48,075 nt of DNA, taken from assembly GCF_029840925.1 (NCBI RefSeq), contig NZ_JAOCDM010000031.1:1-48075 (forward strand), written 5' to 3'. Source of the DNA: Pseudomonas sp. GD03858 (GTDB taxonomy: Bacteria; Pseudomonadota; Gammaproteobacteria; Pseudomonadales; Pseudomonadaceae). Shown here in pieces: positions 40,720 to 48,075 of the stretch. How positions within the stretch are numbered: position 1 is the first letter of the stretch; every line of letters starts with the position of its first letter. Made by a program: the position numbers and the translations under genes. The notes below the pieces were generated by a model. It worked only from the letters and a program-made list of their open reading frames with translations, was not told where the DNA came from and ran no database searches.

Positions 40720-43365
40720 ATGCAAGACCTCGATCCAATCGAAACCCAGGAATGGCTGGATGCCCTGGAGTCGGTCCTCGACAAAGAAGGCGAAGACCGC
40801 GCTCATTACCTGATGACCCGTATGGGCGAGCTGGCCACCCGTAGTGGCTCCCAGCTGCCGTATGCCATCACCACGCCGTACCGCAACACCATCCCTGTCA
40901 CCCACGAAGCACGCATGCCTGGCGACCTGTTCATGGAACGCCGCATCCGCTCGATGGTGCGTTGGAACGCCCTGGCCATGGTCATGCGCACCAACCTGCG
41001 CGACTCGGACCTGGGTGGTCACATTTCCAGCTTCGCTTCCAGCGCCACGCTGTACGACATCGGCTTCAACTACTTCTTCCAGGCCCCGACCGAAGAACAC
41101 GGCGGCGACCTGATCTTCTTCCAGGGCCACGCCTCGCCAGGCGTCTACGCCCGCGCCTTCATGGAAGGCCGCATCAGCGAAGACCAGATGAACAACTTCC
41201 GCCAGGAAGTGGATGGCCAAGGCCTGTCGTCGTACCCGCACCCATGGCTGATGCCTGATTTCTGGCAGTTCCCGACCGTATCGATGGGTCTGGGCCCGAT
41301 CCAGGCCATCTACCAGGCGCGCTTCATGAAGTACCTGGAAGCCCGTGGCTTCATCCCGGCCGGCAAGCAGAAGGTCTGGTGCTTCATGGGCGACGGCGAG
41401 TGCGACGAGCCGGAATCCCTGGGCGCGATCGCCCTGGCCGGCCGCGAGAAGCTGGACAACCTGATCTTCGTCATCAACTGCAACCTGCAGCGCCTCGACG
41501 GCCCGGTTCGCGGCAACGGCAAGATCATCCAGGAACTCGAAGGCGTGTTCCGTGGCGGTGGCTGGAACGTCAACAAGGTCGTCTGGGGCCGCTTCTGGGA
41601 CCCACTGCTGGCCAAGGACACCAACGGTGCCCTGCAGCGCCGCATGGACGAAGTCATCGACGGCGAGTACCAGAACTACAAGGCCAAGGACGGCGCGTAC
41701 GTCCGTGAGAACTTCTTCAACACCCCAGAGCTCAAGGCCATGGTCGAAGACCTGTCCGACGACGAGATCTGGAAGCTCAACCGTGGCGGCCACGACCCGT
41801 ACAAGGTCTACGCGGCGTACCACCAGGCCGTGAACCACAAGGATCAGCCGACCGTCATCCTGGCCAAGACCATCAAGGGTTACGGTACCGGTGCCGGCGA
41901 AGCCAAGAACACCGCGCACAACACCAAGAAGGTCGACGTCGACAGCCTGCGTCACTTCCGTGACCGCTTCGACATCCCGGTCAAGGATGCCGACCTCGAG
42001 AACCTGCCGTTCTTCCGCCCGGAAGAAGGCTCCGCCGAAGCCAAGTACCTGGCCGAGCGCCGCGCCGCCCTGGGTGGCTTCGTGCCGCAGCGCCGTGCCA
42101 AGAGCTTCAGCGTGCCGACCCCGCCACTGGAAACGCTGAAAGCGATCCTGGACGGCTCGGGCGACCGCGAAATCTCCACCACCATGGCCTTCGTGCGCAT
42201 CCTGGCGCAACTGGTCAAGGACAAGGACATCGGCCAGCGCATCGTCCCGATCATCCCGGACGAAGCCCGTACCTTCGGCATGGAAGGCATGTTCCGCCAG
42301 CTGGGCATCTACTCGTCGGTCGGCCAGCTCTACGAGCCTGTCGATAAAGACCAGGTGATGTTCTACCGCGAAGACAAGAAGGGCCAGATCCTCGAGGAAG
42401 GCATCAACGAAGCCGGCGCCATGTCGTCGTTCATCGCTGCCGGCACCTCGTACAGCTGCCACAACCAGCCGATGCTGCCGTTCTACATCTTCTACTCGAT
42501 GTTCGGTTTCCAGCGCATCGGCGACCTGGCCTGGGCCGCCGGCGACAGCCGCACCCGTGGCTTCCTGATCGGCGGTACCGCCGGCCGTACCACCCTCAAC
42601 GGTGAAGGCCTGCAGCACGAAGACGGTCACAGCCACATCATGGCGGGCACCATCCCGAACTGCCGCACCTACGATCCGACCTACGGCTACGAGCTGGCGG
42701 TGATCATCCAGGACGGCATGAAGAAGATGACCGAAGAGCAACAGGACATCTTCTACTACATCACCGTGATGAACGAATCCTACCAGCAGCCCGCCATGCC
42801 GGCCGGCGCCGAGGAAGGCATCATCAAGGGCATGTACCTGCTCGAGGAAGACACCCGCGAAGCCGCGCACCACGTGCAACTGATGGGCTCCGGCACCATC
42901 CTGCGCGAAGTCCGCGAAGCGGCGAAGATCCTGCGTGAAGAGTTCAACGTCGGCGCCGACGTGTGGAGCGTCACCAGCTTCAACGAGCTGCGTCGCGACG
43001 GCCTGGCCGTGGAACGCGCCAACCGCCTCAAGCCTGGCCAGAAGCCTCAGCAGACCTACGTCGAAGAGTGCCTGACCGGTCGCAAGGGTCCGGTCATCGC
43101 CTCCACCGACTACATGAAGCTGTTCGCCGAGCAGATTCGCCAGTGGGTGCCGAGCAAAGAGTTCAAGGTCCTGGGTACCGATGGCTACGGTCGCAGCGAC
43201 AGCCGCAAGAAGCTGCGTCACTTCTTCGAAGTCGACCGCCACTTCGTGGTGCTGGCTGCCCTGGAAGCCCTGGCTGACCGTGGCGAGATCGAACCGAAGG
43301 TTGTCGCTGACGCCATCGTCAAGTTCGGCATCGATCCGGACAAGCGCAACCCACTGGACTGCTGA
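40720..43365 (+). CDS. aceE: Pyruvate dehydrogenase E1 component (homodimeric)
   Basis: An 881-residue thiamine-diphosphate enzyme that decarboxylates pyruvate and acetylates the lipoyl groups of AceF. N-terminal MQDLDPIETQEWLDALESVL; TPP motif CFMGDGECDEPESLGAIALA ... NCNLQRLDG (about 222-260); histidines in GHASPG and DGLSSYPHPWLM-type blocks; the second half carries PIIPDEARTFGMEGMFRQLG and NEAGAMSSFIAAG. Length is typical for the alpha2-type E1 of gammaproteobacteria. GGAG precedes the ATG. It is cotranscribed with aceF 13 bases downstream; two RccR-type sites upstream suggest control by Entner-Doudoroff flux. Confidence 0.98.
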   Translation: MQDLDPIETQEWLDALESVLDKEGEDRAHYLMTRMGELATRSGSQLPYAITTPYRNTIPVTHEARMPGDLFMERRIRSMVRWNALAMVMRTNLRDSDLGGHISSFASSATLYDIGFNYFFQAPTEEHGGDLIFFQGHASPGVYARAFMEGRISEDQMNNFRQEVDGQGLSSYPHPWLMPDFWQFPTVSMGLGPIQAIYQARFMKYLEARGFIPAGKQKVWCFMGDGECDEPESLGAIALAGREKLDNLIFVINCNLQRLDGPVRGNGKIIQELEGVFRGGGWNVNKVVWGRFWDPLLAKDTNGALQRRMDEVIDGEYQNYKAKDGAYVRENFFNTPELKAMVEDLSDDEIWKLNRGGHDPYKVYAAYHQAVNHKDQPTVILAKTIKGYGTGAGEAKNTAHNTKKVDVDSLRHFRDRFDIPVKDADLENLPFFRPEEGSAEAKYLAERRAALGGFVPQRRAKSFSVPTPPLETLKAILDGSGDREISTTMAFVRILAQLVKDKDIGQRIVPIIPDEARTFGMEGMFRQLGIYSSVGQLYEPVDKDQVMFYREDKKGQILEEGINEAGAMSSFIAAGTSYSCHNQPMLPFYIFYSMFGFQRIGDLAWAAGDSRTRGFLIGGTAGRTTLNGEGLQHEDGHSHIMAGTIPNCRTYDPTYGYELAVIIQDGMKKMTEEQQDIFYYITVMNESYQQPAMPAGAEEGIIKGMYLLEEDTREAAHHVQLMGSGTILREVREAAKILREEFNVGADVWSVTSFNELRRDGLAVERANRLKPGQKPQQTYVEECLTGRKGPVIASTDYMKLFAEQIRQWVPSKEFKVLGTDGYGRSDSRKKLRHFFEVDRHFVVLAALEALADRGEIEPKVVADAIVKFGIDPDKRNPLDC

Positions 43366-43378
43366 GGAGTATTTTTAA

Positions 43379-45001
43379 GTGAGCGAACTCATTCGCGTAC
43401 CTGACATCGGCAGCGGTGAAGGTGAAATCATCGAGCTGTTCGTCAAGGTCGGTGACCGTATCGAGGCTGACCAGAGCCTGCTGACCCTGGAGTCCGACAA
43501 GGCCTCCATGGAGATCCCCGCGCCGAAGGCCGGCGTGGTCAAGGAACTGAAGGTCAAGCTGGGCGACCGCCTGAAAGAAGGCGACGAGCTGCTGGTCCTG
43601 GAAGTCGAGGGCGCCGCTGCGGCGCCCGAGGCTCCGGCCGCTGCCGCCCCGGCTCCAGCTGCTGCCCCGGCACCGGCTGCCGAAGCGGCCCCTGCTCCTG
43701 CCGCAGCCCCCGCTGCCGCCAGCGTGCAGGACATCCACGTGCCGGATATCGGTTCGTCGGGCAAGGCCAAGATCATCGAAGTACTGGTCAAGGTCGGCGA
43801 CACCGTCGAAGCCGACCAGTCGCTGATCACCCTGGAGTCCGACAAGGCCTCCATGGAGATCCCGTCGCCTAGCGCCGGCGTGATCGAAGCCGTGCTGTGC
43901 AAGCTGGAAGACGAAGTGGGCACCGGCGACCTGATCTTCAAGATCAAGGCCGCAGGCGCCGCCCCTGCTGCAGCGCCGGCTCCGGCCGCTGCTGCTCCTG
44001 CCCCAGCCGCTGCACCTGCCGCCGCCGCGCCGGCTGCTGCGCCTGCTCCAGCTCCGGTCGCCACCGCGCCGGCCGCTGGCAGCAACGCCAAGGTGCATGC
44101 CGGCCCTGCCGTTCGTCAGCTGGCCCGTGAATTCGGCGTCGACCTGGGTGCGGTCGCCGCCACCGGCCCGCACGGCCGTATCCTGAAAGAAGACGTGCAG
44201 GTTTACGTCAAGGCCATGATGCAGAAGGCCAAGGAAGCTCCAGCCGCCGGTGCTACCGGTGGTGCCGGCATCCCGCCGATCCCTGCCGTGGACTTCAGCA
44301 AGTTCGGTGAAGTCGAGGAAGTGGCCCTGACCCGCCTGATGCAGGTCGGTGCCGCCAACCTGCACCGCAGCTGGCTGAACGTGCCGCACGTGACCCAGTT
44401 CGACTCCGCCGACATCACCGAGCTGGAAGCCTTCCGCGTCGCGCAGAAGGCCGTGGCCGAGAAAGCCGGCGTCAAGCTGACCGTGCTGCCACTGCTGCTC
44501 AAGGCCTGCGCCTTCCTGCTCAAAGAACTGCCGGACTTCAACAGCTCGCTGGCGCCAAGCGGCAAGGCGATCATCCGCAAGAAGTACGTGCACATCGGCT
44601 TCGCCGTGGACACCCCGGACGGCTTGCTGGTCCCGGTGATCAAGAACGTCGACCAGAAGAGCCTGCTGCAACTGGCTGCCGAAGCCGCTTCGCTGGCCGA
44701 GAAGGCCCGCACCAAGAAGCTCTCGGCCGACGAGATGCAGGGCGCCTGCTTCACCATCTCCAGCCTCGGCCACATTGGCGGCACCGGCTTCACGCCGATC
44801 GTCAACGCGCCTGAGGTGGCGATCCTCGGTGTCTCCAAGGCCACCATGCAGCCGGTCTGGGACGGCAAGGCCTTCCAGCCGAAGCTGATGCTGCCGCTGT
44901 CGCTGTCCTACGATCACCGCGTGATCAATGGCGCCGCCGCCGCGCGCTTCACCAAGCGCCTGGGCGACGTGCTGGGCGACATCCGCACCATGCTGCTGTA
45001 A
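43379..45001 (+). CDS. aceF: Dihydrolipoamide acetyltransferase (pyruvate dehydrogenase E2)
   Basis: A 540-residue E2. Two lipoyl domains: about 1-78 with ESDKASME (lipoyl Lys41) and about 118-193 with the same motif (Lys156). Ala/Pro-rich flexible linkers (about 78-114 and 194-238), E3/E1-binding domain about 239-278 (AGPAVRQLAREFGVDLGAVA), and catalytic domain about 310-540 ending SYDHRVINGAAAARF, with His513 and Asn517; Asn in place of the Asp of E. coli is also known from Azotobacter E2. Start is GTG at 43379 with AGGAG nine bases upstream. The near-identical lipoyl-domain DNA makes this region prone to recombination. Followed by two terminators. Confidence 0.97.
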   Translation: MSELIRVPDIGSGEGEIIELFVKVGDRIEADQSLLTLESDKASMEIPAPKAGVVKELKVKLGDRLKEGDELLVLEVEGAAAAPEAPAAAAPAPAAAPAPAAEAAPAPAAAPAAASVQDIHVPDIGSSGKAKIIEVLVKVGDTVEADQSLITLESDKASMEIPSPSAGVIEAVLCKLEDEVGTGDLIFKIKAAGAAPAAAPAPAAAAPAPAAAPAAAAPAAAPAPAPVATAPAAGSNAKVHAGPAVRQLAREFGVDLGAVAATGPHGRILKEDVQVYVKAMMQKAKEAPAAGATGGAGIPPIPAVDFSKFGEVEEVALTRLMQVGAANLHRSWLNVPHVTQFDSADITELEAFRVAQKAVAEKAGVKLTVLPLLLKACAFLLKELPDFNSSLAPSGKAIIRKKYVHIGFAVDTPDGLLVPVIKNVDQKSLLQLAAEAASLAEKARTKKLSADEMQGACFTISSLGHIGGTGFTPIVNAPEVAILGVSKATMQPVWDGKAFQPKLMLPLSLSYDHRVINGAAAARFTKRLGDVLGDIRTMLL

Positions 45002-45010
45002 CGCTGCACG

Positions 45011-45041
45011 CTGCCCCTCCCCGGAGGGGCAGCCCCGTTTT
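45011..45041 (+). terminator. First terminator hairpin after aceF
   Basis: Perfect 10-bp stem CTGCCCCTCC/GGAGGGGCAG with a two-base loop, then CCCCGTTTTC. The T-run is short and displaced, so it is weaker than the following one. Confidence 0.6.
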
Positions 45042-45065
45042 CGAGCTGCCACGCTCGTACCTCAA

Positions 45066-45091
45066 CCCCGCCAATTGGCGGGGCTTTTTTT
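45066..45091 (+). terminator. Strong intrinsic terminator of aceEF
   Basis: CCCCGCC-AATT-GGCGGGG followed by C and seven T residues; a textbook rho-independent terminator 65 bases past the aceF stop. Confidence 0.95.
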
Positions 45092-45099
45092 GTCTGCTA

Positions 45100-45181
45100 C
45101 AAGTTTCAAGCTGCAAGCTTCAAGCAAAAGCAGCGAGTTGGGCCATGAGGACGCTTTTTCTTGCAGCTTGCAGCTTGCAGC
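45100..45181. repeat. Inverted heptamer element, second copy
   Basis: Left arm CAAGTTTCAAGCTGCAAGCT then TCAAGCAAAAGC; right arm GCTTTTTCTTGCAGCTTGCA then GCTTGCAGC. Same TGCAAGC/AAAAGC building blocks as at 25984-26087 but with fewer repeat units, i.e. a dispersed hairpin element of variable copy number. Confidence 0.8.
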
Positions 45182-45322
45182 TCCTGACCTTCAGATTCCC
45201 CACCACCAGCCGACAACCTGTTCACAGCATCTCCCACGGCCGCTTGCCAGCCCTGGGGACATGATGCAACCTTGCCCGATGCGCCGTGCTCCAGGCCGCG
45301 CCCCTGTTCAAGCGAGTCTTCG

Positions 45323-48016
45323 ATGAAAAGCCAACCCGATGCCGCCAGCCGTGTGGCGGCCGAGGTCGTCACGCAGCTTCCCGTGCCCTCGCGGCTCGGC
45401 ATGCTGCGTTTCGAACGGCTGAACGAAGCCAGCTGGGCGCTGCTGTACCTCGACCCCGCCTGCGACCGGCAGTTCGGCCTGCCCGCCGCCGAACTCTGCG
45501 CCCTGATCGGCTCGCCCTATGCCAGCCTGATGGAGCCCGAGGCCCGCTACAAACTGCACGACGACATCCAGTTGCAACTGGCCCAGCGTGGCTACTACCG
45601 GGTGCGCTACACCCTGCACGCCAACCCGATGCCGCTGCGCCTGCTGGAAGTCGGCGAAAGCTACAAGCAGCACAACCGCCAGTTGCTGCGCGGCTACCTG
45701 ACGGTGATGAACGAACAGGCCGATGACGCCGCGAACCCCGACGCCAACGACCTCGAGTCGCGCAACAGCCGCCTGCAACTGGCCTTGCAGCTGAACCAAC
45801 GCGCCCAGCAGGAACAGCTCGAGCACCTGGAACGGGTCCGCGCCCAACAGGACCTGATCCTGCGTCTGGCGCGCCAGCGCTACAGCATCGGCAACTCGCT
45901 GCTCGAGGCCGCCGAGCTGATCACCCGCAGCGCCTGCGAGATCTACAAGGTCGACTGCGCCAGCATCTGGTACCTGAACGACCAGCGCCTGGAGCCGATC
46001 AGCGCCTGGTATCACCGCGAGCAGCGGCACCGCATGCCCGAAGCCATCGATGCCAGCCGCTTCCCCGACTACCTCGAGGCCCTGCACGCCAGTCGTGCCA
46101 TCGACGCGCACAATGCCAGCCACGACCCGCGCACCCGCGAGATGGCCGAGTCGCTGTACAGCAGCGGCGACAACGCCATGCTCGACGCCAGCATCCGCAT
46201 CGACGGCCAGGTGGTCGGCGTGCTGTGCCTGGAACAGACGGGCCAGCCCCGGGCCTGGCAAACGGATGAGATCGCCTTCGCCGGCGAGCTCGCCGACCAG
46301 TTCGCCCAGGTCATCAACAACCACAACCGACGCACCGCCGCCAGCGCCCTGCACCTGTTCCAGCGCGCCGTGGAGCAGAGCGCCAGCGCGTTCCTGCTGG
46401 TCAATTGCGACGGCGTGGTGGAGTACGTCAACCCGAGCTTCACGGCGATCACCCAGTACAGCACCGAAGAGGTCCAGGGCCATCACCTGGCCGAGCTGCC
46501 AGCCCTGGAAAACCTCAGCGAGCTGCTGTTCGACTCGCCGTCGAGCCTGGCCATGGGCAACAGCTGGCAAGGCGAGTTCAAGAGCCGGCGCAAGAACCTC
46601 GAGCCTTACTGGGGCCAGTTGTCGATCTCCAAGGTGTACGGCGACAACCGCGAGCTGACCCACTACATCGGCATCTACGAAGACGTCACCCAGAGCAAGC
46701 TGGCCCAGCAGCGCATCGAGCGCCTGGCCTACACGGACAACCTGACCAATCTGGGCAACCGCCCGGCGTTCATCCGCAACCTCGACGAGCGCTTCGCCCG
46801 CGACGGCAATACTCCCATCTGCCTGCTGCTGGTGGACATCGACAACTTCAAGCGAATCAACGACAGCCTCGGCCACCAGACCGGCGACAAGCTGCTGATC
46901 AGCCTGGCCCGGCGCCTGCGCAACAGCCTGAGCAACGGTGGCAGCCTGGCGCGCTTCGCCAGCAACGAGTTCGCCGTGCTGCTCGACGACACCGCCCTGG
47001 AAGACGGCCAGGGCGTCGCCCACCAGCTGCTGCGCACCCTCGACAAGCCGATGTTCGTCGACAACCAGCTGATCAACGTCACCGCCTCCGTCGGCCTGGC
47101 CTGCGCGCCACTGCACGGCAGCGACCCGGCCACGCTGATGAAGAACGCGGGCCTGGCCCTGCACAAGGCCAAGGCCAACGGCAAGCACCAGGTCCAGGTG
47201 TTCACCGAGGTGCTCAACGCCGAAGCCAGTTACAAGCTGTTCGTCGAGAACAACCTGCGCCGCGCCCTGACCCAGAACGAACTGGAAGTGTTCTACCAGC
47301 CCAAGCTGTGCCTGCGCAGCGGCCGCCTGCTCGGCCTGGAAGCGCTGCTGCGCTGGAACCACCCCGAGCGCGGCATGATCCGCCCCGACCAGTTCATCAG
47401 CGTGGCCGAGGAAACCGGCCTGATCATCCCCATCGGCAAGTGGGTGGTGCGCCAGGCCTGCCGCATGAGCCAGCAGCTGCGCGAGGCCGGCTTCGGCAAC
47501 CTGCACGTGGCCATCAACCTGTCGCCCAAGCAGTTCTCCGACCCTGAGCTGGTCAGCTCGATCGGCGGCATCCTCAAGGAAGAAGCCCTGCCACCGCACC
47601 TGCTGGAGCTGGAGCTGACCGAGGGCCTGCTACTGGAGGCCAGCGAGGATACCCACCGCCAGCTCGACGAGCTCAAGGCCCTGGGCCTGACCCTGGCCAT
47701 GGACGACTTCGGCACCGGCTACTCGTCGCTGAGCTACCTGAAGAAGTTTCCGATCGACATCATCAAGATCGATCGCAGCTTCATCAACGAGATCCCCGAC
47801 AACCAGGACGACATGGAAATCACCTCGGCGGTGGTGGCCATGGCGCACAACCTCAAGCTCAAGGTGGTCGCCGAAGGGATCGAGACGCCCGAACAGCTGG
47901 CGTTCCTGCGCCGGCACCGCTGCGACGTCGGCCAGGGCTACCTGTTCGACCGGCCGATTCCGGGGCGCGAGCTGAACGAGAAGCTGCGCCGCTATCCGCG
48001 TGGGCCGGTGGCCTGA
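45323..48016 (+). CDS. GAF-PAS-GGDEF-EAL protein, likely c-di-GMP phosphodiesterase
   Basis: An 897-residue cytoplasmic signalling protein. N-terminal PAS-like part (about 10-135), coiled-coil linker (about 150-185, LQLNQRAQQEQLEHLERVRA), GAF domain (about 190-345), PAS domain (about 350-475, AFLLVNCDGVVEYVNPSFTA), GGDEF domain (about 475-640) and EAL domain (about 650-895). The GGDEF signature is degenerate, ASNEF (546-550), so cyclase activity is not expected. The EAL domain is intact: GLEALLRW (Glu673), NLSPKQF, ELTEG, DDFGTGYSSLSYLKKFPIDI. It should hydrolyse c-di-GMP, with the degenerate domain perhaps binding GTP as a regulator. No membrane helix. Start at 45323 has only a weak ribosome site; the frame could extend to 45272. 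Confidence 0.88.
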   Translation: MKSQPDAASRVAAEVVTQLPVPSRLGMLRFERLNEASWALLYLDPACDRQFGLPAAELCALIGSPYASLMEPEARYKLHDDIQLQLAQRGYYRVRYTLHANPMPLRLLEVGESYKQHNRQLLRGYLTVMNEQADDAANPDANDLESRNSRLQLALQLNQRAQQEQLEHLERVRAQQDLILRLARQRYSIGNSLLEAAELITRSACEIYKVDCASIWYLNDQRLEPISAWYHREQRHRMPEAIDASRFPDYLEALHASRAIDAHNASHDPRTREMAESLYSSGDNAMLDASIRIDGQVVGVLCLEQTGQPRAWQTDEIAFAGELADQFAQVINNHNRRTAASALHLFQRAVEQSASAFLLVNCDGVVEYVNPSFTAITQYSTEEVQGHHLAELPALENLSELLFDSPSSLAMGNSWQGEFKSRRKNLEPYWGQLSISKVYGDNRELTHYIGIYEDVTQSKLAQQRIERLAYTDNLTNLGNRPAFIRNLDERFARDGNTPICLLLVDIDNFKRINDSLGHQTGDKLLISLARRLRNSLSNGGSLARFASNEFAVLLDDTALEDGQGVAHQLLRTLDKPMFVDNQLINVTASVGLACAPLHGSDPATLMKNAGLALHKAKANGKHQVQVFTEVLNAEASYKLFVENNLRRALTQNELEVFYQPKLCLRSGRLLGLEALLRWNHPERGMIRPDQFISVAEETGLIIPIGKWVVRQACRMSQQLREAGFGNLHVAINLSPKQFSDPELVSSIGGILKEEALPPHLLELELTEGLLLEASEDTHRQLDELKALGLTLAMDDFGTGYSSLSYLKKFPIDIIKIDRSFINEIPDNQDDMEITSAVVAMAHNLKLKVVAEGIETPEQLAFLRRHRCDVGQGYLFDRPIPGRELNEKLRRYPRGPVA

Positions 48017-48075
48017 CAGCGGGGCCAACCTCGGGCACTATAGACATCACTTGCCTTCTGGGGCTGCTGCGCAGC

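Larger units (their letters stand above)
45002..45322. other. aceF to GGDEF-EAL intergenic region
   Basis: No gene. Holds two terminator hairpins (45011-45039, 45066-45091), an inverted heptamer element (45100-45181), and the probable promoter of the following gene between 45182 and 45322; no clear operator was recognised. Confidence 0.65.

Noticed and set aside
40606..43242. 878-codon frame antisense to aceE
   Set aside because: Same reason; nearly full-length shadow of a certain gene.

Overview
The window is a 48-kb stretch of a high-GC gammaproteobacterial chromosome that fits the Pseudomonas putida group. Reasons: the gene order (bioBFHCD next to two long acyl-CoA dehydrogenases, comF-modE-srkA-rarD-gcvR-glcB, waaF-waaC-waaG-waaP plus small LPS kinases beside glnE, then divergent aceEF) matches my recollection of the P. 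putida and P. aeruginosa chromosomes, and the two families of extragenic hairpins scattered between genes are typical of this group. No rRNA, tRNA, CRISPR array, prophage or insertion sequence was seen. It is mostly core genome, with one likely accessory iron-uptake cassette.

Layout. 1-3.1 kb: a Pmp3-type membrane peptide, a class-III aminotransferase and its divergent LysR regulator, then an sRNA gene on the minus strand that I read as rsmY, with a perfect GacA upstream box. 3.1-8.7 kb: two related acyl-CoA dehydrogenases flanking a membrane GGEEF diguanylate cyclase; the second dehydrogenase has PsrA-type operators. 8.7-13.7 kb: a small conserved protein and the overlapping biotin operon bioB-F-H-C-D, whose BirA-type operator lies inside the 5' end of divergent comF. 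13.7-20.8 kb: comF, modE, srkA, rarD, gcvR (reverse) and glcB. 20.9-24.2 kb: a lone receiver protein divergent from a cNMP/CBS/DUF294 nucleotidyltransferase-like protein that is translationally coupled to a DnaQ-like exonuclease. 24.4-30.0 kb: an ECF sigma/anti-sigma/TonB receptor/PepSY reductase/small membrane protein cassette for a hydroxamate-type siderophore, probably ferrioxamine. 30.2-37.2 kb: a seven-gene LPS inner-core operon on the minus strand, every junction abutting or overlapping. 37.4-40.3 kb: glnE. 40.7-45.0 kb: aceE-aceF. 45.3-48.0 kb: a GAF-PAS-GGDEF-EAL protein with a degenerate GGDEF motif.

The most informative signals are regulatory. Upstream of aceE are two 15-bp dyads (TGTAGT-N3-ACTACA type) 52 bp apart, and upstream of glcB the same half-sites occur with a 14-bp linker. 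This matches the two-linker logic described for the KDPG-responsive regulator RccR. Both promoters also carry a second, different palindrome built from ATGCGACCA...GTCGCA for which I know no regulator. Other sites found are the GacA box of rsmY, the BirA operator of bioB, the PsrA sites of the acyl-CoA dehydrogenase, a Fur-like site before the sigma factor, and two exact DnaA boxes 113 bp apart next to a perfect 44-bp inverted repeat between rarD and gcvR.

I did not find a clearly undescribed multi-gene system. The best candidates for new biology are the shared ATGCGACCA palindrome, the receiver/DUF294/exonuclease cluster, and the unusual kinase-fold proteins at the end of the LPS operon. Gene names rest on motif and synteny recognition by eye; no database search was possible.
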